A stretch of DNA of 33,343 nt, taken from contig CADEDO010000033.1 in the NCBI GenBank assembly GCA_902826115.1, positions 1-33,343 on the forward strand, in the 5' to 3' direction. Below the pieces are notes generated by a model. That model saw nothing but the letters and a program-made list of their open reading frames with translations, was not told the DNA's origin and did no database searches. This stretch comes from an uncultured Nitrosomonas sp. GTDB lineage: Bacteria; Pseudomonadota; Gammaproteobacteria; Burkholderiales; Nitrosomonadaceae. Below, piece after piece: positions 16,223 through 26,594 of the stretch. Every line of letters begins with the position of its first letter. Position 1 is the first letter of the stretch. Made by a program: the position numbers and the translations under genes.

Positions 16223-17859
16223 GGCTGGCTACTCTTTGCGATTATTCTAAAGTGACCGCCTTCTGAGTCTTTAAGGAATTCGAGTGATGCGCGATTGGCT
16301 TCGCATATCTCGCGTGCTGTATACAAACCTAAACCAGTACCACTCGCAACTGTCGTATAGAAAGGCTCAAAGATTTGTCTGAGCTGATGTGGATCAATGC
16401 CGGGACCGTCATCGATAATATCTATTTGCACATTATTTTCATTGGGGTTTGTGAATAGTTTAATTTGAATGCTTCCTGCTTGTTTACGGCAGTGCCTCCA
16501 TGCATTCCTGCATAAATTCCATAGCACTTGGTTTAAATGATCGCGATCGAAATTAATCAAGTAGTTTTCTGAAGAATTAAGCATAAAAGTGTTTATGGTG
16601 ATATTTTCTGTATGACAAAATTCTTCAAGAAATTGTTGAATAAAATCATTGGCATTGATGATGCCTGGATTTGAAATGTTGCGTCGATTAAGTTGTAAAA
16701 CATCCTGTACGATTTTGTTTAAACGTTGAGTATTGTCACAAATAATGCGCACTAGACGAGAGTTACCACAATTTGTGGCGCATTCTTCTTCTAAAAGTTC
16801 GGCAGCATGATTGATAGCGGAGAGGGGATTGCGAATCTCATGTGCTATTCCGGCTGTCAGGCGGCCTAATGCAGCGAGTTTTAGTTGTTGAAGCTGAGCC
16901 TGTATATGATCCATATCTTCAAGAAAGATAACGACTCCATTGCGAGAATCTGATTGTATCGGCACAAAACGCGTGCGGATTAATGCATTACTGGGGTGAA
17001 GTCGCAAAAGATCGAAAGAAATGTTGTGGTTTCCTTGCCAACAGACAAGTCTGTGGGCTATTTCAGGTGCAGAATCATATAGCTTGGGTAATTCTGTGTT
17101 ATTGACTGGCGTGCTTAAACTAAGCAGCTTTGCGGCATAAGCATTTTGTTGCCGAATGTTCCCTTGCTTGTCAATAACCAGTACACCTTCTTGTAAATCT
17201 TGAATGACTAATTGATTGACCTGTGCCATATTCGCAAGATCGATGCTACGCTCTTGTGCAAGCTGCTCGCTGATCCAAGCATGTCTGGATAGTTGATGTG
17301 CCAACCAGGCAACAGCAAAGTACGCCATGCTCAATAACGCAGCCTGTGAGTACTGAGTAGAATAGGCATTTACTGTGAGTAGTGAGTAAGTTTCCTGTAA
17401 AAACAGACTTATGATTGCAATCGATGCAAAAAAAAATGCCATGCGACCACGACTGATTAATCCCGCTCCAGCAATTGATACCAACAGTAAAACTCCTAAG
17501 CCACTTTGTAACCCTCCACTGGCATAGAGCATGACAGAGAAAAAAATAATGTCACCAATGACTTGTATGATTAATTGCCAATTAAAACTGGGGTGGCGTA
17601 ATTTAGTAAGCAGTAGGGATAAGCTGCTGAAAAGAGCGTGCCCTGAGCCCATATAAAGGAAGAGGGTATAGTGATGTGAGCCAAAGTCACTGAATTGGAA
17701 CTTCCAAGTAATCATGACTATGCTAATGCTAATAATTAAACGATAGATATTAAAGTAATAAAGAGAATGCCAGTACTGATCGTGATAGTCGTGTGTATTG
17801 ACTTCAGAATTGACTGAAAGAGATGTTGGATATTTCGCTGGTGATAAATGGATAGACAC
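16213..17859 (-). CDS. pilS: Sensor histidine kinase PilS
   Basis: A 548-residue membrane kinase. After YWHSLYYFNIYRLI there are about six hydrophobic helices to residue ~190, then a PAS-like region (~215-320), the H-box with His340 (GRLTAGIAHEIRNPLSAI), the N-box (NLCRNAWRHCRK) and G-boxes (DDGPGIDP, GTGLGLYTA). It senses an envelope signal (in Pseudomonas, pilin in the membrane) and phosphorylates PilR. The only plausible start is GTG at 17859, with no clear Shine-Dalgarno; coupling to the gene ending 9 bp upstream may compensate. Minus-strand operon with pilR. Confidence 0.92.
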   Translation of the reverse strand: MSIHLSPAKYPTSLSVNSEVNTHDYHDQYWHSLYYFNIYRLIISISIVMITWKFQFSDFGSHHYTLFLYMGSGHALFSSLSLLLTKLRHPSFNWQLIIQVIGDIIFFSVMLYASGGLQSGLGVLLLVSIAGAGLISRGRMAFFFASIAIISLFLQETYSLLTVNAYSTQYSQAALLSMAYFAVAWLAHQLSRHAWISEQLAQERSIDLANMAQVNQLVIQDLQEGVLVIDKQGNIRQQNAYAAKLLSLSTPVNNTELPKLYDSAPEIAHRLVCWQGNHNISFDLLRLHPSNALIRTRFVPIQSDSRNGVVIFLEDMDHIQAQLQQLKLAALGRLTAGIAHEIRNPLSAINHAAELLEEECATNCGNSRLVRIICDNTQRLNKIVQDVLQLNRRNISNPGIINANDFIQQFLEEFCHTENITINTFMLNSSENYLINFDRDHLNQVLWNLCRNAWRHCRKQAGSIQIKLFTNPNENNVQIDIIDDGPGIDPHQLRQIFEPFYTTVASGTGLGLYTAREICEANRASLEFLKDSEGGHFRIIAKSSQPCL

Positions 17860-17868
17860 GGAGGTTCA

Positions 17869-18102
17869 TTAAAATGAAGAGTTGGTATATAGATTACGGT
17901 GCTCTTGGCTGCAGAAAAATTGATTATTATGGCTGCTGATCGCGTCACTTTCAGGAAGATGGACGTCGCAATAAGCACAACTCACCATGTTCTCAATAGA
18001 GTCTGGAAATTTCTTTGTTTTTTCTTTATGTTTGTGAGGTCGCTTTTTGATCACCCAGTAAATTAGAGCGGCAATAGCTACGCAGAAAATAAATTTACCC
18101 AT
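17869..18102 (-). CDS. PP0621-family small zinc-ribbon membrane protein
   Basis: A 77-residue protein with one N-terminal membrane helix (IFCVAIAALIYWVI), a basic linker (KKRPHKHKEKTKK) and a C-terminal knuckle SCAYCDVHLPESDA followed by FFCSQEHRNLY. Cys42, Cys45, Cys64 and His68 could bind one zinc. Proteins of this size with the same CxxC...DA...CSxEH pattern are regularly found just upstream of pilS in beta- and gammaproteobacteria. Function unknown; the linkage suggests a part in pilus or envelope sensing. Confidence 0.85.
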   Translation of the reverse strand: MGKFIFCVAIAALIYWVIKKRPHKHKEKTKKFPDSIENMVSCAYCDVHLPESDAISSHNNQFFCSQEHRNLYTNSSF

Positions 18103-18491
18103 ATCAAATGCTTCTTATATAAAATTAATTTGATCTATTTTTCAATGTAGTCACTGTTTGCATTTTTGCAAGTAATGATTACATTCTAATTTGGGCTGAA
18201 TTTGCCATAGCTATTGTTTAAGCATAGCAATTTTCTGGATTTGGTGAATTGTGAATTAGTCGTGCTTTTTGTACTTATTCGTAAAAGATGAAGATAGTGG
18301 TCTGAAGTGGTAGAGCATGACAATTTTAATTGGTTGGCGGAATGACTATAAGAGTATTTTTGGAAAACTCGTCATGCTGCCAATAAGAAAAATATTTGCA
18401 AAAAGAACTTTTTTCCATGAAGGAAAGGTTACTTAATGTGCATTAAGGCAATTTGCAAATACTGATAACAATCTGGCTGTTTTTTTATTTT
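18103..18491. other. Intergenic region upstream of PP0621-pilS-pilR
   Basis: About 390 A+T-rich bases downstream of ispB and upstream of the pilS unit, both on the minus strand. It should contain the pilS-unit promoter. I see no clear promoter pair, terminator or gene. Confidence 0.4.
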
Positions 18492-19460
18492 CTAATGATT
18501 GCGTGTCACGGAAAATTTTGCTAATTGAAGCAAACATTCTTTATTTTCTGAGTCTGGTAAAGAAGCAATTGCGGCTGTGGCGGTTGCAATCTCAGCTTCT
18601 GCGCATTGCTTGGCATAATCTAAAGCAGCCGTTTCTTGAATGACACTCAGAACAGGCTGAAAGCCGTCTTTTCCACTATCTTCGATAGCCCTGCGGATTA
18701 TATTCGCTTGCTCAGGTGTGCCTACTCTCATGGCATAGATTAAAGGTAATGTTGGTTTTCCTTCTGCAAGATCATCACCTAAATTCTTGCCAGTGTCCAA
18801 ATTATTTCCTGAATAATCAAGCATGTCATCAATGAGTTGAAATGCTGTACCTAGATGCATTCCATAAATAGCCATAGCCTCTTCTTCTTCTGGTGTTGCA
18901 TTGCCCAGAATTGCTCCTAATCGACTGGCTGCTTCGAATAGCTTGGCAGTTTTATAGCGAATCACCCGCAAATAATTTTCTTCTGTTACATAGGGATCAC
19001 GGCAATTTAATAGTTGTAAAACCTCGCCTTCAGCGATTGTGTTGGTGGCATCGGCCAACACTTGCATGACGCGCATATTGTTGACTTCGACCATCATCTG
19101 GAAAGCTCTGGAGTAAAGAAAATCACCGACCAATACACTGGCTGCGTTACCAAACAATGCGTTAGCGGTTTCTTTATTCCGTCGCAATTCGGATTCATCC
19201 ACCACATCATCATGAAGTAAGGTGGCCGTATGAATAAATTCAACAACTGCTGCGAGGTTGTAATGAAATTTTCCGGAGTAGCCAAAAGCCCCTGCAGCTA
19301 GGATTACCAACGCAGGTCGTAAACGTTTTCCTCCACTATTGATAATATATTCACTAACTTGGCGAATCAGTAGTACATGGGAATGTAACTTCTCACGAAT
19401 GACATCATCGACGATGCTCATGTCTTGAGAGATAAAGCTTCTAATATATTCGATTGACAC
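18492..19460 (-). CDS. ispB: Octaprenyl diphosphate synthase
   Basis: A 322-residue all-trans polyprenyl synthase. The first Asp-rich motif DDVVD is at 84-88 and the second, DDMLD, at 211-215; GGKRLRP (43-49) contributes diphosphate binding. Family members elongate farnesyl diphosphate with isopentenyl diphosphate to make the ubiquinone side chain. The octaprenyl length is the usual betaproteobacterial product and cannot be proven from sequence. It is divergent from rplU-rpmA, the common proteobacterial arrangement. Confidence 0.93.
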   Translation of the reverse strand: MSIEYIRSFISQDMSIVDDVIREKLHSHVLLIRQVSEYIINSGGKRLRPALVILAAGAFGYSGKFHYNLAAVVEFIHTATLLHDDVVDESELRRNKETANALFGNAASVLVGDFLYSRAFQMMVEVNNMRVMQVLADATNTIAEGEVLQLLNCRDPYVTEENYLRVIRYKTAKLFEAASRLGAILGNATPEEEEAMAIYGMHLGTAFQLIDDMLDYSGNNLDTGKNLGDDLAEGKPTLPLIYAMRVGTPEQANIIRRAIEDSGKDGFQPVLSVIQETAALDYAKQCAEAEIATATAAIASLPDSENKECLLQLAKFSVTRNH

Positions 19461-19574
19461 AATGTTACCTTATAGAAAACGCTATGTTAGGAATGACGGT
19501 ACCCAAGTGTCAAGTACAATGATAAATTGTTCACAATGATCTAAATTTTCTACCACAATTAGAAGTTATCTATG

Positions 19575-19580
19575 TATAAT
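19575..19580 (+). promoter_or_regulatory. Candidate -10 box for rplU-rpmA
   Basis: A perfect TATAAT lies 36 bp before the rplU start codon. The matching -35 (around 19551-19557) is weak, so this is only a candidate. Confidence 0.4.
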
Positions 19581-19616
19581 CCTCGGTTCTGTAAAAGGGA
19601 AGTATGGAGTCAAAAT

Positions 19617-19928
19617 ATGTATGCGGTCATAAAAACCGGTGGTAAGCAGTATCGAATTAAAGTAGGTGAAAGACTGAAGGTGGAGCAACTCGAGGTTGAT
19701 AGTGGAAGCGAGTTGATCATTGATCAGGTATTGATGGTTGCGGATGGTGATAAAGTATCGATGGGGACACCTCTCGTTAATGGCGCTATAGTGAGCGCAA
19801 CGGTACTGGGTCAAGGTCGTCATGACAAGATTCGCATCTTTAAGATGCGTCGTCGTAAGCACTACCAAAAGCATCAAGGTCATCGGCAGAACTATACTGA
19901 AATACAGATTACTGGTATTTCAGCTTAA
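19617..19928 (+). CDS. rplU: 50S ribosomal protein L21
   Basis: A 103-residue protein starting [20 protein letters not shown], the standard L21 N-terminus, with the conserved basic segment [16 protein letters not shown] binding 23S rRNA. I placed the start at 19617, 7 nt after GGAG (19606-19609). An in-frame ATG at 19572 would overlap the candidate -10 box and add residues not found in L21. rpmA follows after 9 bp. Confidence 0.97.
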   Translation: MYAVIKTGGKQYRIKVGERLKVEQLEVDSGSELIIDQVLMVADGDKVSMGTPLVNGAIVSATVLGQGRHDKIRIFKMRRRKHYQKHQGHRQNYTEIQITGISA

Positions 19929-19937
19929 GGAGTATAA

Positions 19938-20195
19938 ATGGCACATAAAAAAGCAGGCGGAAGCTCCAGAAACGGACGTGATTCACATTCCAAAAGATTG
20001 GGCGTGAAGCGTTATGGAGGGGAGTTAATTTCAGCTGGATCAATTATTGTCAGACAGCGCGGTACGCAGGTTCATCCTGGAGAAAATGTAGGTATCGGTA
20101 AAGACCATACTTTATTCGCCAAAATTGCAGGAAAAGTAAATTTTAGTATTAAGGGTGTACTAAAGCGTAAAGTGGCAAGTGTAGTGCCGGTATAA
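19938..20195 (+). CDS. rpmA: 50S ribosomal protein L27
   Basis: An 85-residue protein with the L27 signature [20 protein letters not shown] and [17 protein letters not shown]. Its N-terminal tail reaches the peptidyl-transferase centre. A Shine-Dalgarno AAGGAG lies just upstream. It is co-transcribed with rplU and followed by a terminator that separates it from obgE. Confidence 0.98.
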   Translation: MAHKKAGGSSRNGRDSHSKRLGVKRYGGELISAGSIIVRQRGTQVHPGENVGIGKDHTLFAKIAGKVNFSIKGVLKRKVASVVPV

Positions 20196-20220
20196 CAATA
20201 CAGAATTTCAAATTGTATTT

Positions 20221-20253
20221 AAAAAGCCCTGTCTAAAATGATGGGGCTTTTTT
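20221..20253 (+). terminator. Rho-independent terminator after rpmA
   Basis: AAAAAGCCC (20221-20229) pairs with GGGCTTTTT (20244-20252), followed by more T residues. This ends the rplU-rpmA transcript, although read-through into obgE is common. Confidence 0.85.
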
Positions 20254-20291
20254 GTTTGCGGGGTCATATAAAAATTGCAGGGAATTGATAA

Positions 20292-21359
<1,068 letters not shown>

Positions 21360-21362
21360 TTC

Positions 21363-22472
21363 ATGTTAAAGCAAGCGCGACGTATTGTCATCAAAGTGGG
21401 CAGCAGTCTGGTGACCAACCAAGGCAAAGGACTTGACCATGCAGCATTGGCCTGTTGGGCAGCACAAATTTCAAGCCTCAAGCAAATGGGTAAGGAAATC
21501 ATTTTAGTTTCTTCGGGTGCGATTGCCGAAGGCATGCAACGTTTAAACTGGGAAAGTCGACCGACCGCGTTGTATGAATTGCAAGCCGCGGCGGCGGTGG
21601 GACAAATGGGCTTGGCGCAAGCCTACGCTTCCAGTTTTTCTCAGTATGACCTGCAAACCGCTCAGGTGCTGCTGACCCATGAGGATTTGTCCAATCGCAA
21701 GCGCTATCTCAATGCGCGCTCAACACTGACGACCTTACTGAAACTCAATGTCATTCCGATCATTAACGAGAATGATACCGTGGCAACTGACGAAATTCGT
21801 TTTGGTGACAATGATACCTTGGCGGCATTAGTCACTAATCTGGTTGAAGCCGATGCCTTGGTTATTCTGACCGACCAGGCTGGTTTATTCACCAGTGATC
21901 CACGCAAGGACCAGGACGCAAAACTATTGAGCGAAGTCATCGCGGGGGATCCCGAGCTTGAGAAAATGGCGGGCGGCGTTGGCAGCAGCATCAGTCGCGG
22001 TGGCATGCAAACGAAAGTCATTGCAGCAAAACGCGCGGCGCGCAGCGGCGCAGACACGATCGTTGCATCCGGTCATGAAGACAATGTATTAGTCCGATTG
22101 AGTCGAGATGAAGCGATCGGTACGCGTTTCTTGGCCAAATTGCCGGTTCTGGCCGCGCGTAAGCAATGGCTGGCCGATTATTTGCAGGTGCGCGGCTATG
22201 TCACGCTCGATCAAGGGGCCGTAAAAGCATTGTTGACGGATGGAAAAAGTTTACTGCCTATCGGTGTTGTCAGTGTTGACGGGGAGTTCGAGCGGGGTGA
22301 GACAGTATCTTGCCTTGATCAAGAAGGCAGGGAGATTGCCCGAGGTCTGATTAATTACAGCGCGGTGGAAACGCAGAAGATTCTCAAGCAGGCCAGCAGC
22401 GAAATTGAAGCGATACTGGGTTATGTGGACGAGCCGGAATTGATTCATCGGAATAATCTGGTGCTGCTCTAG
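21363..22472 (+). CDS. proB: Glutamate 5-kinase
   Basis: A 369-residue enzyme with an amino-acid-kinase domain (~1-255: [53 protein letters not shown]) and a C-terminal PUA domain (~275-360: [37 protein letters not shown]). It catalyses the first step of proline synthesis, ATP-dependent phosphorylation of glutamate, and is normally feedback-inhibited by proline. Three bases separate it from obgE. Confidence 0.97.
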   Translation: MLKQARRIVIKVGSSLVTNQGKGLDHAALACWAAQISSLKQMGKEIILVSSGAIAEGMQRLNWESRPTALYELQAAAAVGQMGLAQAYASSFSQYDLQTAQVLLTHEDLSNRKRYLNARSTLTTLLKLNVIPIINENDTVATDEIRFGDNDTLAALVTNLVEADALVILTDQAGLFTSDPRKDQDAKLLSEVIAGDPELEKMAGGVGSSISRGGMQTKVIAAKRAARSGADTIVASGHEDNVLVRLSRDEAIGTRFLAKLPVLAARKQWLADYLQVRGYVTLDQGAVKALLTDGKSLLPIGVVSVDGEFERGETVSCLDQEGREIARGLINYSAVETQKILKQASSEIEAILGYVDEPELIHRNNLVLL

Positions 22473-22502
22473 CGATGGTTTGAGTTTAGGCAGAAGTACC
22501 CC

Positions 22503-23618
22503 GTGACTATCCAGTTCGATAACCACACACAACGCATCGCAGCCATCGATTGGTTGCGCGGGCTGGTCATGATTCTGATGGCGCTCGATCATACCTCATG
22601 GTTCTTCAATACCCACCGGATTTTCGCGGATTCAGTATTGCTGCATGAAACCGGTAATCTGCTGGCTACCGAACAGTTTCTTACCCGTTGGATGACGCAT
22701 ATCTGTGCACCGACTTTTGTTTTCCTGGCAGGAACAGCCATTGCCGTCAGTCAGATTCAGCGTCGACAACAGGGTATGCTACAAGCGGTGATTGATCGCG
22801 AATTGCTGATGCGAGGTGCTTTCATTGCCATGCTGGATCTCTGCGTGTTCTCAATGGCCTCCGGAAAAATACAAATGCAAGTCCTGTATGCCATTGGGAT
22901 AAGTATGATGCTCATGGTGCCTTTGCAACGTCTGAATCCGCGTTTGGTTTTTTTGCTGGCGATTGTGATTCTGGCAGGCAGTGAATTATTACTGATGACT
23001 TGGTGGGAGCCGGGCGGTGAAGTGCCGCTCTGGCTGGCGCTCACCTTTGCGCCGGTGTTTGGTGAAACCTACTCTGTGCTGTATCCCGCACTACCTTGGC
23101 TAGCGATCATGATGTTGGGGTGGGTGTTCGGCGAATGGATAATAGCCAACCAATCTGGCTCGGAGTCAGTAGAACGATTGCTCATGATTAGCAGTCTGTC
23201 GGCACTGATCTTGTTTGTGTTGATTCGCGGCTTGAATGGCTATGGCAATATGTTCATGTCTCTTGAAGGCAATACTTTGGTGCAGTGGCTGCATGTGAGC
23301 AAGTATCCGCCGAGTTTAGCCTACACCTTGCTGGAATTGGGGCTGATGTCGATTGTTTTTGCACTATTGATACGTCTGGAAATCATACGGGGCGTTGTTA
23401 GTCACAGCGGGCCGGTCCTGGTATTTGGACAAACTGCGCTGTTTTTTTACCTTGCACATTTTTGCGTGTTGCTGCTGCTGCGTTTCGTGCTGGAGCGCGG
23501 TGATCTTGCACAGACCTATTGGATTACCTTGTTGGTGCTGATCATTCTGTATCCGATTTGTCGTATTTACCGTGCTTTGAAATGGCGCTATCCGCAAAGT
23601 TTATTGCGTTTTCTATGA
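22503..23618 (+). CDS. DUF1624 / heparan-alpha-glucosaminide acetyltransferase-like membrane protein
   Basis: A 371-residue membrane protein with about ten hydrophobic helices. The N-terminus has the family pattern RIAAIDWLRGLVMILMALDH followed by TSWFF, and a second motif at APTFVFLAGTAIAVS. The His in ALDH corresponds to the proposed acetyl-relay residue of the eukaryotic HGSNAT relatives. Bacterial members probably transfer acyl groups across the membrane, but substrates are unknown. The start is GTG at 22503 with a weak ribosome site; no better ATG precedes the conserved motif. It is 30 bp after proB and likely in the same transcript. Confidence 0.8.
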   Translation: MTIQFDNHTQRIAAIDWLRGLVMILMALDHTSWFFNTHRIFADSVLLHETGNLLATEQFLTRWMTHICAPTFVFLAGTAIAVSQIQRRQQGMLQAVIDRELLMRGAFIAMLDLCVFSMASGKIQMQVLYAIGISMMLMVPLQRLNPRLVFLLAIVILAGSELLLMTWWEPGGEVPLWLALTFAPVFGETYSVLYPALPWLAIMMLGWVFGEWIIANQSGSESVERLLMISSLSALILFVLIRGLNGYGNMFMSLEGNTLVQWLHVSKYPPSLAYTLLELGLMSIVFALLIRLEIIRGVVSHSGPVLVFGQTALFFYLAHFCVLLLLRFVLERGDLAQTYWITLLVLIILYPICRIYRALKWRYPQSLLRFL

Positions 23619-23654
23619 AATAAGCATCAATACGACATTCTGTCGGATCTTCGC

Positions 23655-23674
23655 TTCATTCAGTTTTTGTTCAT
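23655..23674 (+). promoter_or_regulatory. Possible OmpR-family regulator direct repeat
   Basis: TTCAG (23659-23663) and TTCAT (23670-23674) are one helical turn apart (11 bp), with a further TTCAT at 23655. This spacing is typical of PmrA/QseB-type binding sites, and the genes downstream include such a regulator. The motif is short and could be chance. Confidence 0.2.
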
Positions 23675-23740
23675 GTTGCCCGGCGTAAATTGGCACTATC
23701 AGGAATCAACCTGGACTCATTAACTGAAAGGAGTTATGCA

Positions 23741-24076
23741 ATGAAACCTAAAGAAAACAAACTGGTCAGCCTTTTACTGACAGCAGCATTAGGACTGACT
23801 TTGACAGTTCCCACTTTAGCGCAGGCGGGCGGAGGCCATCATCGTCATGGCCATCACCATCATGATCATGGTCACCACCATCATCATAGACACTCGCATC
23901 AACCGCATATGGGGGGTTACAACATTATTTATAACCAGCCGCGGGCTTATTACAATCAAGCCTATTATCCGCAACCGAGCTATAACTACTACCCGCCAGT
24001 ACCGGTTTATGCTTATCCGCCCAGTGTGATGCTGGGCATCGATACCGGCGATGCGAGCTTTATGTTACGCTACTGA
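23741..24076 (+). CDS. Secreted His-rich, Tyr/Pro-rich small protein
   Basis: A 111-residue protein with a clear signal peptide (KLVSLLLTAALGLTLTVPTLAQA, cleavage likely after AQA). The mature N-terminus is a long His tract (HHRHGHHHHDHGHHHHHRH) followed by a Tyr/Pro/Asn-rich region (YYNQAYYPQPSYNYYPPV) and a hydrophobic end, SVMLGIDTGDASFMLRY. It could bind Ni, Zn or Cu in the periplasm or at the surface; this is composition-based inference. The start at 23741 is set by AAGGAG (23728-23733), 7 nt upstream. It lies upstream of a PepSY gene and a two-component pair. Confidence 0.75.
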   Translation: MKPKENKLVSLLLTAALGLTLTVPTLAQAGGGHHRHGHHHHDHGHHHHHRHSHQPHMGGYNIIYNQPRAYYNQAYYPQPSYNYYPPVPVYAYPPSVMLGIDTGDASFMLRY

Positions 24077-24084
24077 GACTAGCA

Positions 24085-24125
24085 GCAGGTAATCTCAAAG
24101 TATTATGCATTTACCGATTGCCTGC
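24085..24125 (+). terminator. Hairpin after the His-rich gene, possible terminator or attenuator
   Basis: GCAGGTAATC (24085-24094) and GATTGCCTGC (24116-24125) pair with one G-U, leaving a 21-nt loop. Only a short T-containing tail follows, so it may merely reduce expression of the PepSY and regulator genes downstream. Confidence 0.45.
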
Positions 24126-24160
24126 TTGATTTCTACTCCCACTGAGCAGGGCTAATTATC

Positions 24161-24457
24161 ATGAATAGATTGCGAGTCATTTTAGCGCTTGTGATGATCG
24201 TAACGAGTTCGGTCACTCAAGTAATGGCTGCTGCGCAGAGTAACGCTACAAACGATGCCCGCACGGGAAGTTACTCAACTCCCGGCATTATGACAGAACA
24301 GAAAGCGATTATGATTGCGCAACAGCATTTTAAAGGCCGCGTGCTAGCCATTACTCATCCTGACAATGTCTACCGCATCAAAATACTCAGTGAGCAAGGC
24401 ACGATTCACATTGTGCTCATCGATGCAACCGATGGAACTGTGATATCTGCCCATTGA
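24161..24457 (+). CDS. PepSY domain-containing periplasmic protein
   Basis: A 98-residue protein with signal peptide (LRVILALVMIVTSSVTQVMAAA) and one PepSY-like domain: MTEQKAIMIAQQHFKGRVLA, then YRIKILSEQGTIHIVLIDATDG. PepSY domains are thought to inhibit or modulate proteases or to sense envelope state, and small ones often sit beside OmpR-type two-component genes, as here (72 bp upstream of the regulator). It may supply the periplasmic signal to the kinase (inference). Confidence 0.82.
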   Translation: MNRLRVILALVMIVTSSVTQVMAAAQSNATNDARTGSYSTPGIMTEQKAIMIAQQHFKGRVLAITHPDNVYRIKILSEQGTIHIVLIDATDGTVISAH

Positions 24458-24529
24458 GATAATGCCGATCAAACTACGCCAATTGAATAGACCTCTCATC
24501 CAGTTCAACTCAATTTTCGAGAATTTTAA

Positions 24530-25216
24530 ATGCGTATCCTAGTAATCGAAGATGAAATCAAATTACAGAACCAGATTCGTCAGCAACTTGAATCGTTGGG
24601 TTATATGGTGGATACCTGTAGCGACGGTGACGAAGGGTTGTTTTTTGCCAATGAATACCCGCTGGATGCTGCCATCGTTGATATTGGCTTGCCCGGCAAA
24701 TCAGGCTTGGAAATAGTCAAAGCCTTGCGTGAACAGGGCAGCTTGCTGCCGATTTTGATACTAACGGCCCGAAGCAGTTGGCAGGACAAAGTGACGGGAC
24801 TGGAAATGGGAGCGGACGACTACCTGACCAAACCGTTTCAGATGGAGGAGTTGCAGGCCAGAGTGAAAGCCTTGCTGCGTCGGTCGACGGGCATACCGCA
24901 GACCTTATTAAAATGCGGACCGATTGCACTGGATGTTTCCGCGCAATCAGTCACTGTGGATGGCGAAGCCATTGAATTGACTTCGTTTGAATATCGATTG
25001 TTAGAAGAATTGATCCGCCATCACGGAGAAATTCTTTCCAAGCAAATCCTGACCGACTATCTGTATCCGCATGATGAAGACCGGGATAGTAACGTACTCG
25101 AAGTGATGGTCGGTCGTTTGCGCCGCAAACTCGATCCCAACGGCACGCTGAATCCCATTGAAACCATGCGTGGGCGTGGTTATCGTTTCACCCTGGAATG
25201 TAATAAATCGTCATGA
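24530..25216 (+). CDS. OmpR/PhoP-type response regulator
   Basis: A 228-residue regulator. The receiver (1-118) has the acidic residues in VIEDE, acceptor Asp51 (AIVDIGLPG) and Lys101 (YLTKPF). The winged-helix DNA-binding domain (~128-223) ends with VGRLRRKLDPNGTLNPIETM and RGRGYRF. It is closest in style to PhoP/QseB. The ATGA overlap with the kinase gene (25213-25216) shows translational coupling. The regulon is likely to include the His-rich and PepSY genes, as is common for such loci, but this is not proven. Confidence 0.9.
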   Translation: MRILVIEDEIKLQNQIRQQLESLGYMVDTCSDGDEGLFFANEYPLDAAIVDIGLPGKSGLEIVKALREQGSLLPILILTARSSWQDKVTGLEMGADDYLTKPFQMEELQARVKALLRRSTGIPQTLLKCGPIALDVSAQSVTVDGEAIELTSFEYRLLEELIRHHGEILSKQILTDYLYPHDEDRDSNVLEVMVGRLRRKLDPNGTLNPIETMRGRGYRFTLECNKSS

Positions 25217-26553
25217 TGTCGCTCAATCAGCGCATTTTATTCAGTGCAACCCTGGTTTTGCTGATTTTTATCGTTGGCATAGCTTTGACACTGGATCGTG
25301 CATTCTACGATAGCGCCCGGATAGGCGTGCAGGATCGCTTGTTTGCGAAATTGCTCATGCTGATGGGCGATACTGAAGTCGATGAAGCAGGGATACTGGA
25401 TGTCCCGACCAATCTGCTCGACGCAGAATTCGGGCATGTAAATTCTGATACGTATGCCTTCATCACTGATCATAACGACGCCATCGCTTGGCAATCCACT
25501 TCATCGTTGAATGAACAAATCCCGGAAGTGACTTTGTTTGAGAAAGGCAAAAAACAATTTACGCAAATCATGATTGACGACAAGCCGCACTTTATCTACA
25601 GCTACCGCATTGCGTGGGAGACGCCAGCAGGTGATTATCCGCTGACCTTTAATGTCGTTACCAACACGGTATTGTTTGAAGCGCAGATAGCGCGTTATCG
25701 TGAAGATCTCTGGGGTTGGCTCGGCGTGATGGCTATTTTGCTGCTGGCTACACAGATGGGGGTGCTGCGCTGGGGTTTGCAACCAATGCGTCAAGTGTCT
25801 GCGGAGCTGTCAGCGATCGAATCCGGTCAGCAAGAAAGCCTGAAAGGTAATTATCCCGCTGAATTGAAATTGTTAACCGACAGTATTAATTCCTTGATCA
25901 ATCATGAACATAAGCAACAAAAACGTTACCGGAATGGACTCGCAGATTTGGCGCATAGTCTCAAAACCCCGCTTGCCGTGCTGCAGGGTGCAGTCAACAG
26001 CGAAGATGACGAGTCATCCCGGCGCAAAACAATTCACGAGCAGATCGAGCGCATGGATAATATTATTCAATATCAGTTGCGCCGCGCAGCCACGGCTGGA
26101 AGTTCTCCGGCGATGGGGCAAATTATGTTGCGACCCATGGTCGATAGAATTGTCACCACTGTTGAGAGAGCTTATCGCAGCAAGCATCCGCTAGTCAGCA
26201 TTGAAATCGATGAGGTCATCGGCTTGCGCATCGACGAAGGTGATTTAATGGAATTGCTGGGCAATCTGGTGGATAACGCCTTCAAATGGTGCAGTCATCA
26301 TATCTGGATTTCAGCATGTTATCAGGGAAACCAAGTGGTGATTCAGGTCAAGGATGACGGTCCGGGCATTCAGCCCGATCAAATTGCCAGAATTCTGGAG
26401 CGCGGCGTGCGTGCTGATCAATCGACCCCCGGTCACGGCATCGGTTTGGCTATCGTGAGAGACATCATGCAGGTCTACGGCGGCGAATTATCCATAGAGA
26501 ATAATTCAACCAACGGCGCCTGCGCAACGCTGCGCTTGCAGAAAAGCAAATAA
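25213..26553 (+). CDS. PhoQ-like sensor histidine kinase
   Basis: A 446-residue kinase with helix 1 (~8-28), a periplasmic domain (~30-165) rich in acidic residues (MGDTEVDEAG, FITDHNDAIAW), helix 2 (~168-186), a HAMP-like linker, H-box His248 (LADLAHSLKTPLAVL), an N-box (NLVDNAFKW) and G-boxes (DDGPGIQ, GHGIGLAI). The periplasmic part and the LAHSLKTPLAVL motif match PhoQ-type kinases, which sense divalent cations or peptides. It is coupled to the preceding regulator. The actual ligand is unknown; the His-rich neighbour hints at metal. Confidence 0.9.
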   Translation: MMSLNQRILFSATLVLLIFIVGIALTLDRAFYDSARIGVQDRLFAKLLMLMGDTEVDEAGILDVPTNLLDAEFGHVNSDTYAFITDHNDAIAWQSTSSLNEQIPEVTLFEKGKKQFTQIMIDDKPHFIYSYRIAWETPAGDYPLTFNVVTNTVLFEAQIARYREDLWGWLGVMAILLLATQMGVLRWGLQPMRQVSAELSAIESGQQESLKGNYPAELKLLTDSINSLINHEHKQQKRYRNGLADLAHSLKTPLAVLQGAVNSEDDESSRRKTIHEQIERMDNIIQYQLRRAATAGSSPAMGQIMLRPMVDRIVTTVERAYRSKHPLVSIEIDEVIGLRIDEGDLMELLGNLVDNAFKWCSHHIWISACYQGNQVVIQVKDDGPGIQPDQIARILERGVRADQSTPGHGIGLAIVRDIMQVYGGELSIENNSTNGACATLRLQKSK

Positions 26554-26594
26554 GTGTGTTGTTTTGCCCAGTTCCGGACCCTCTTGCGCTTTCC

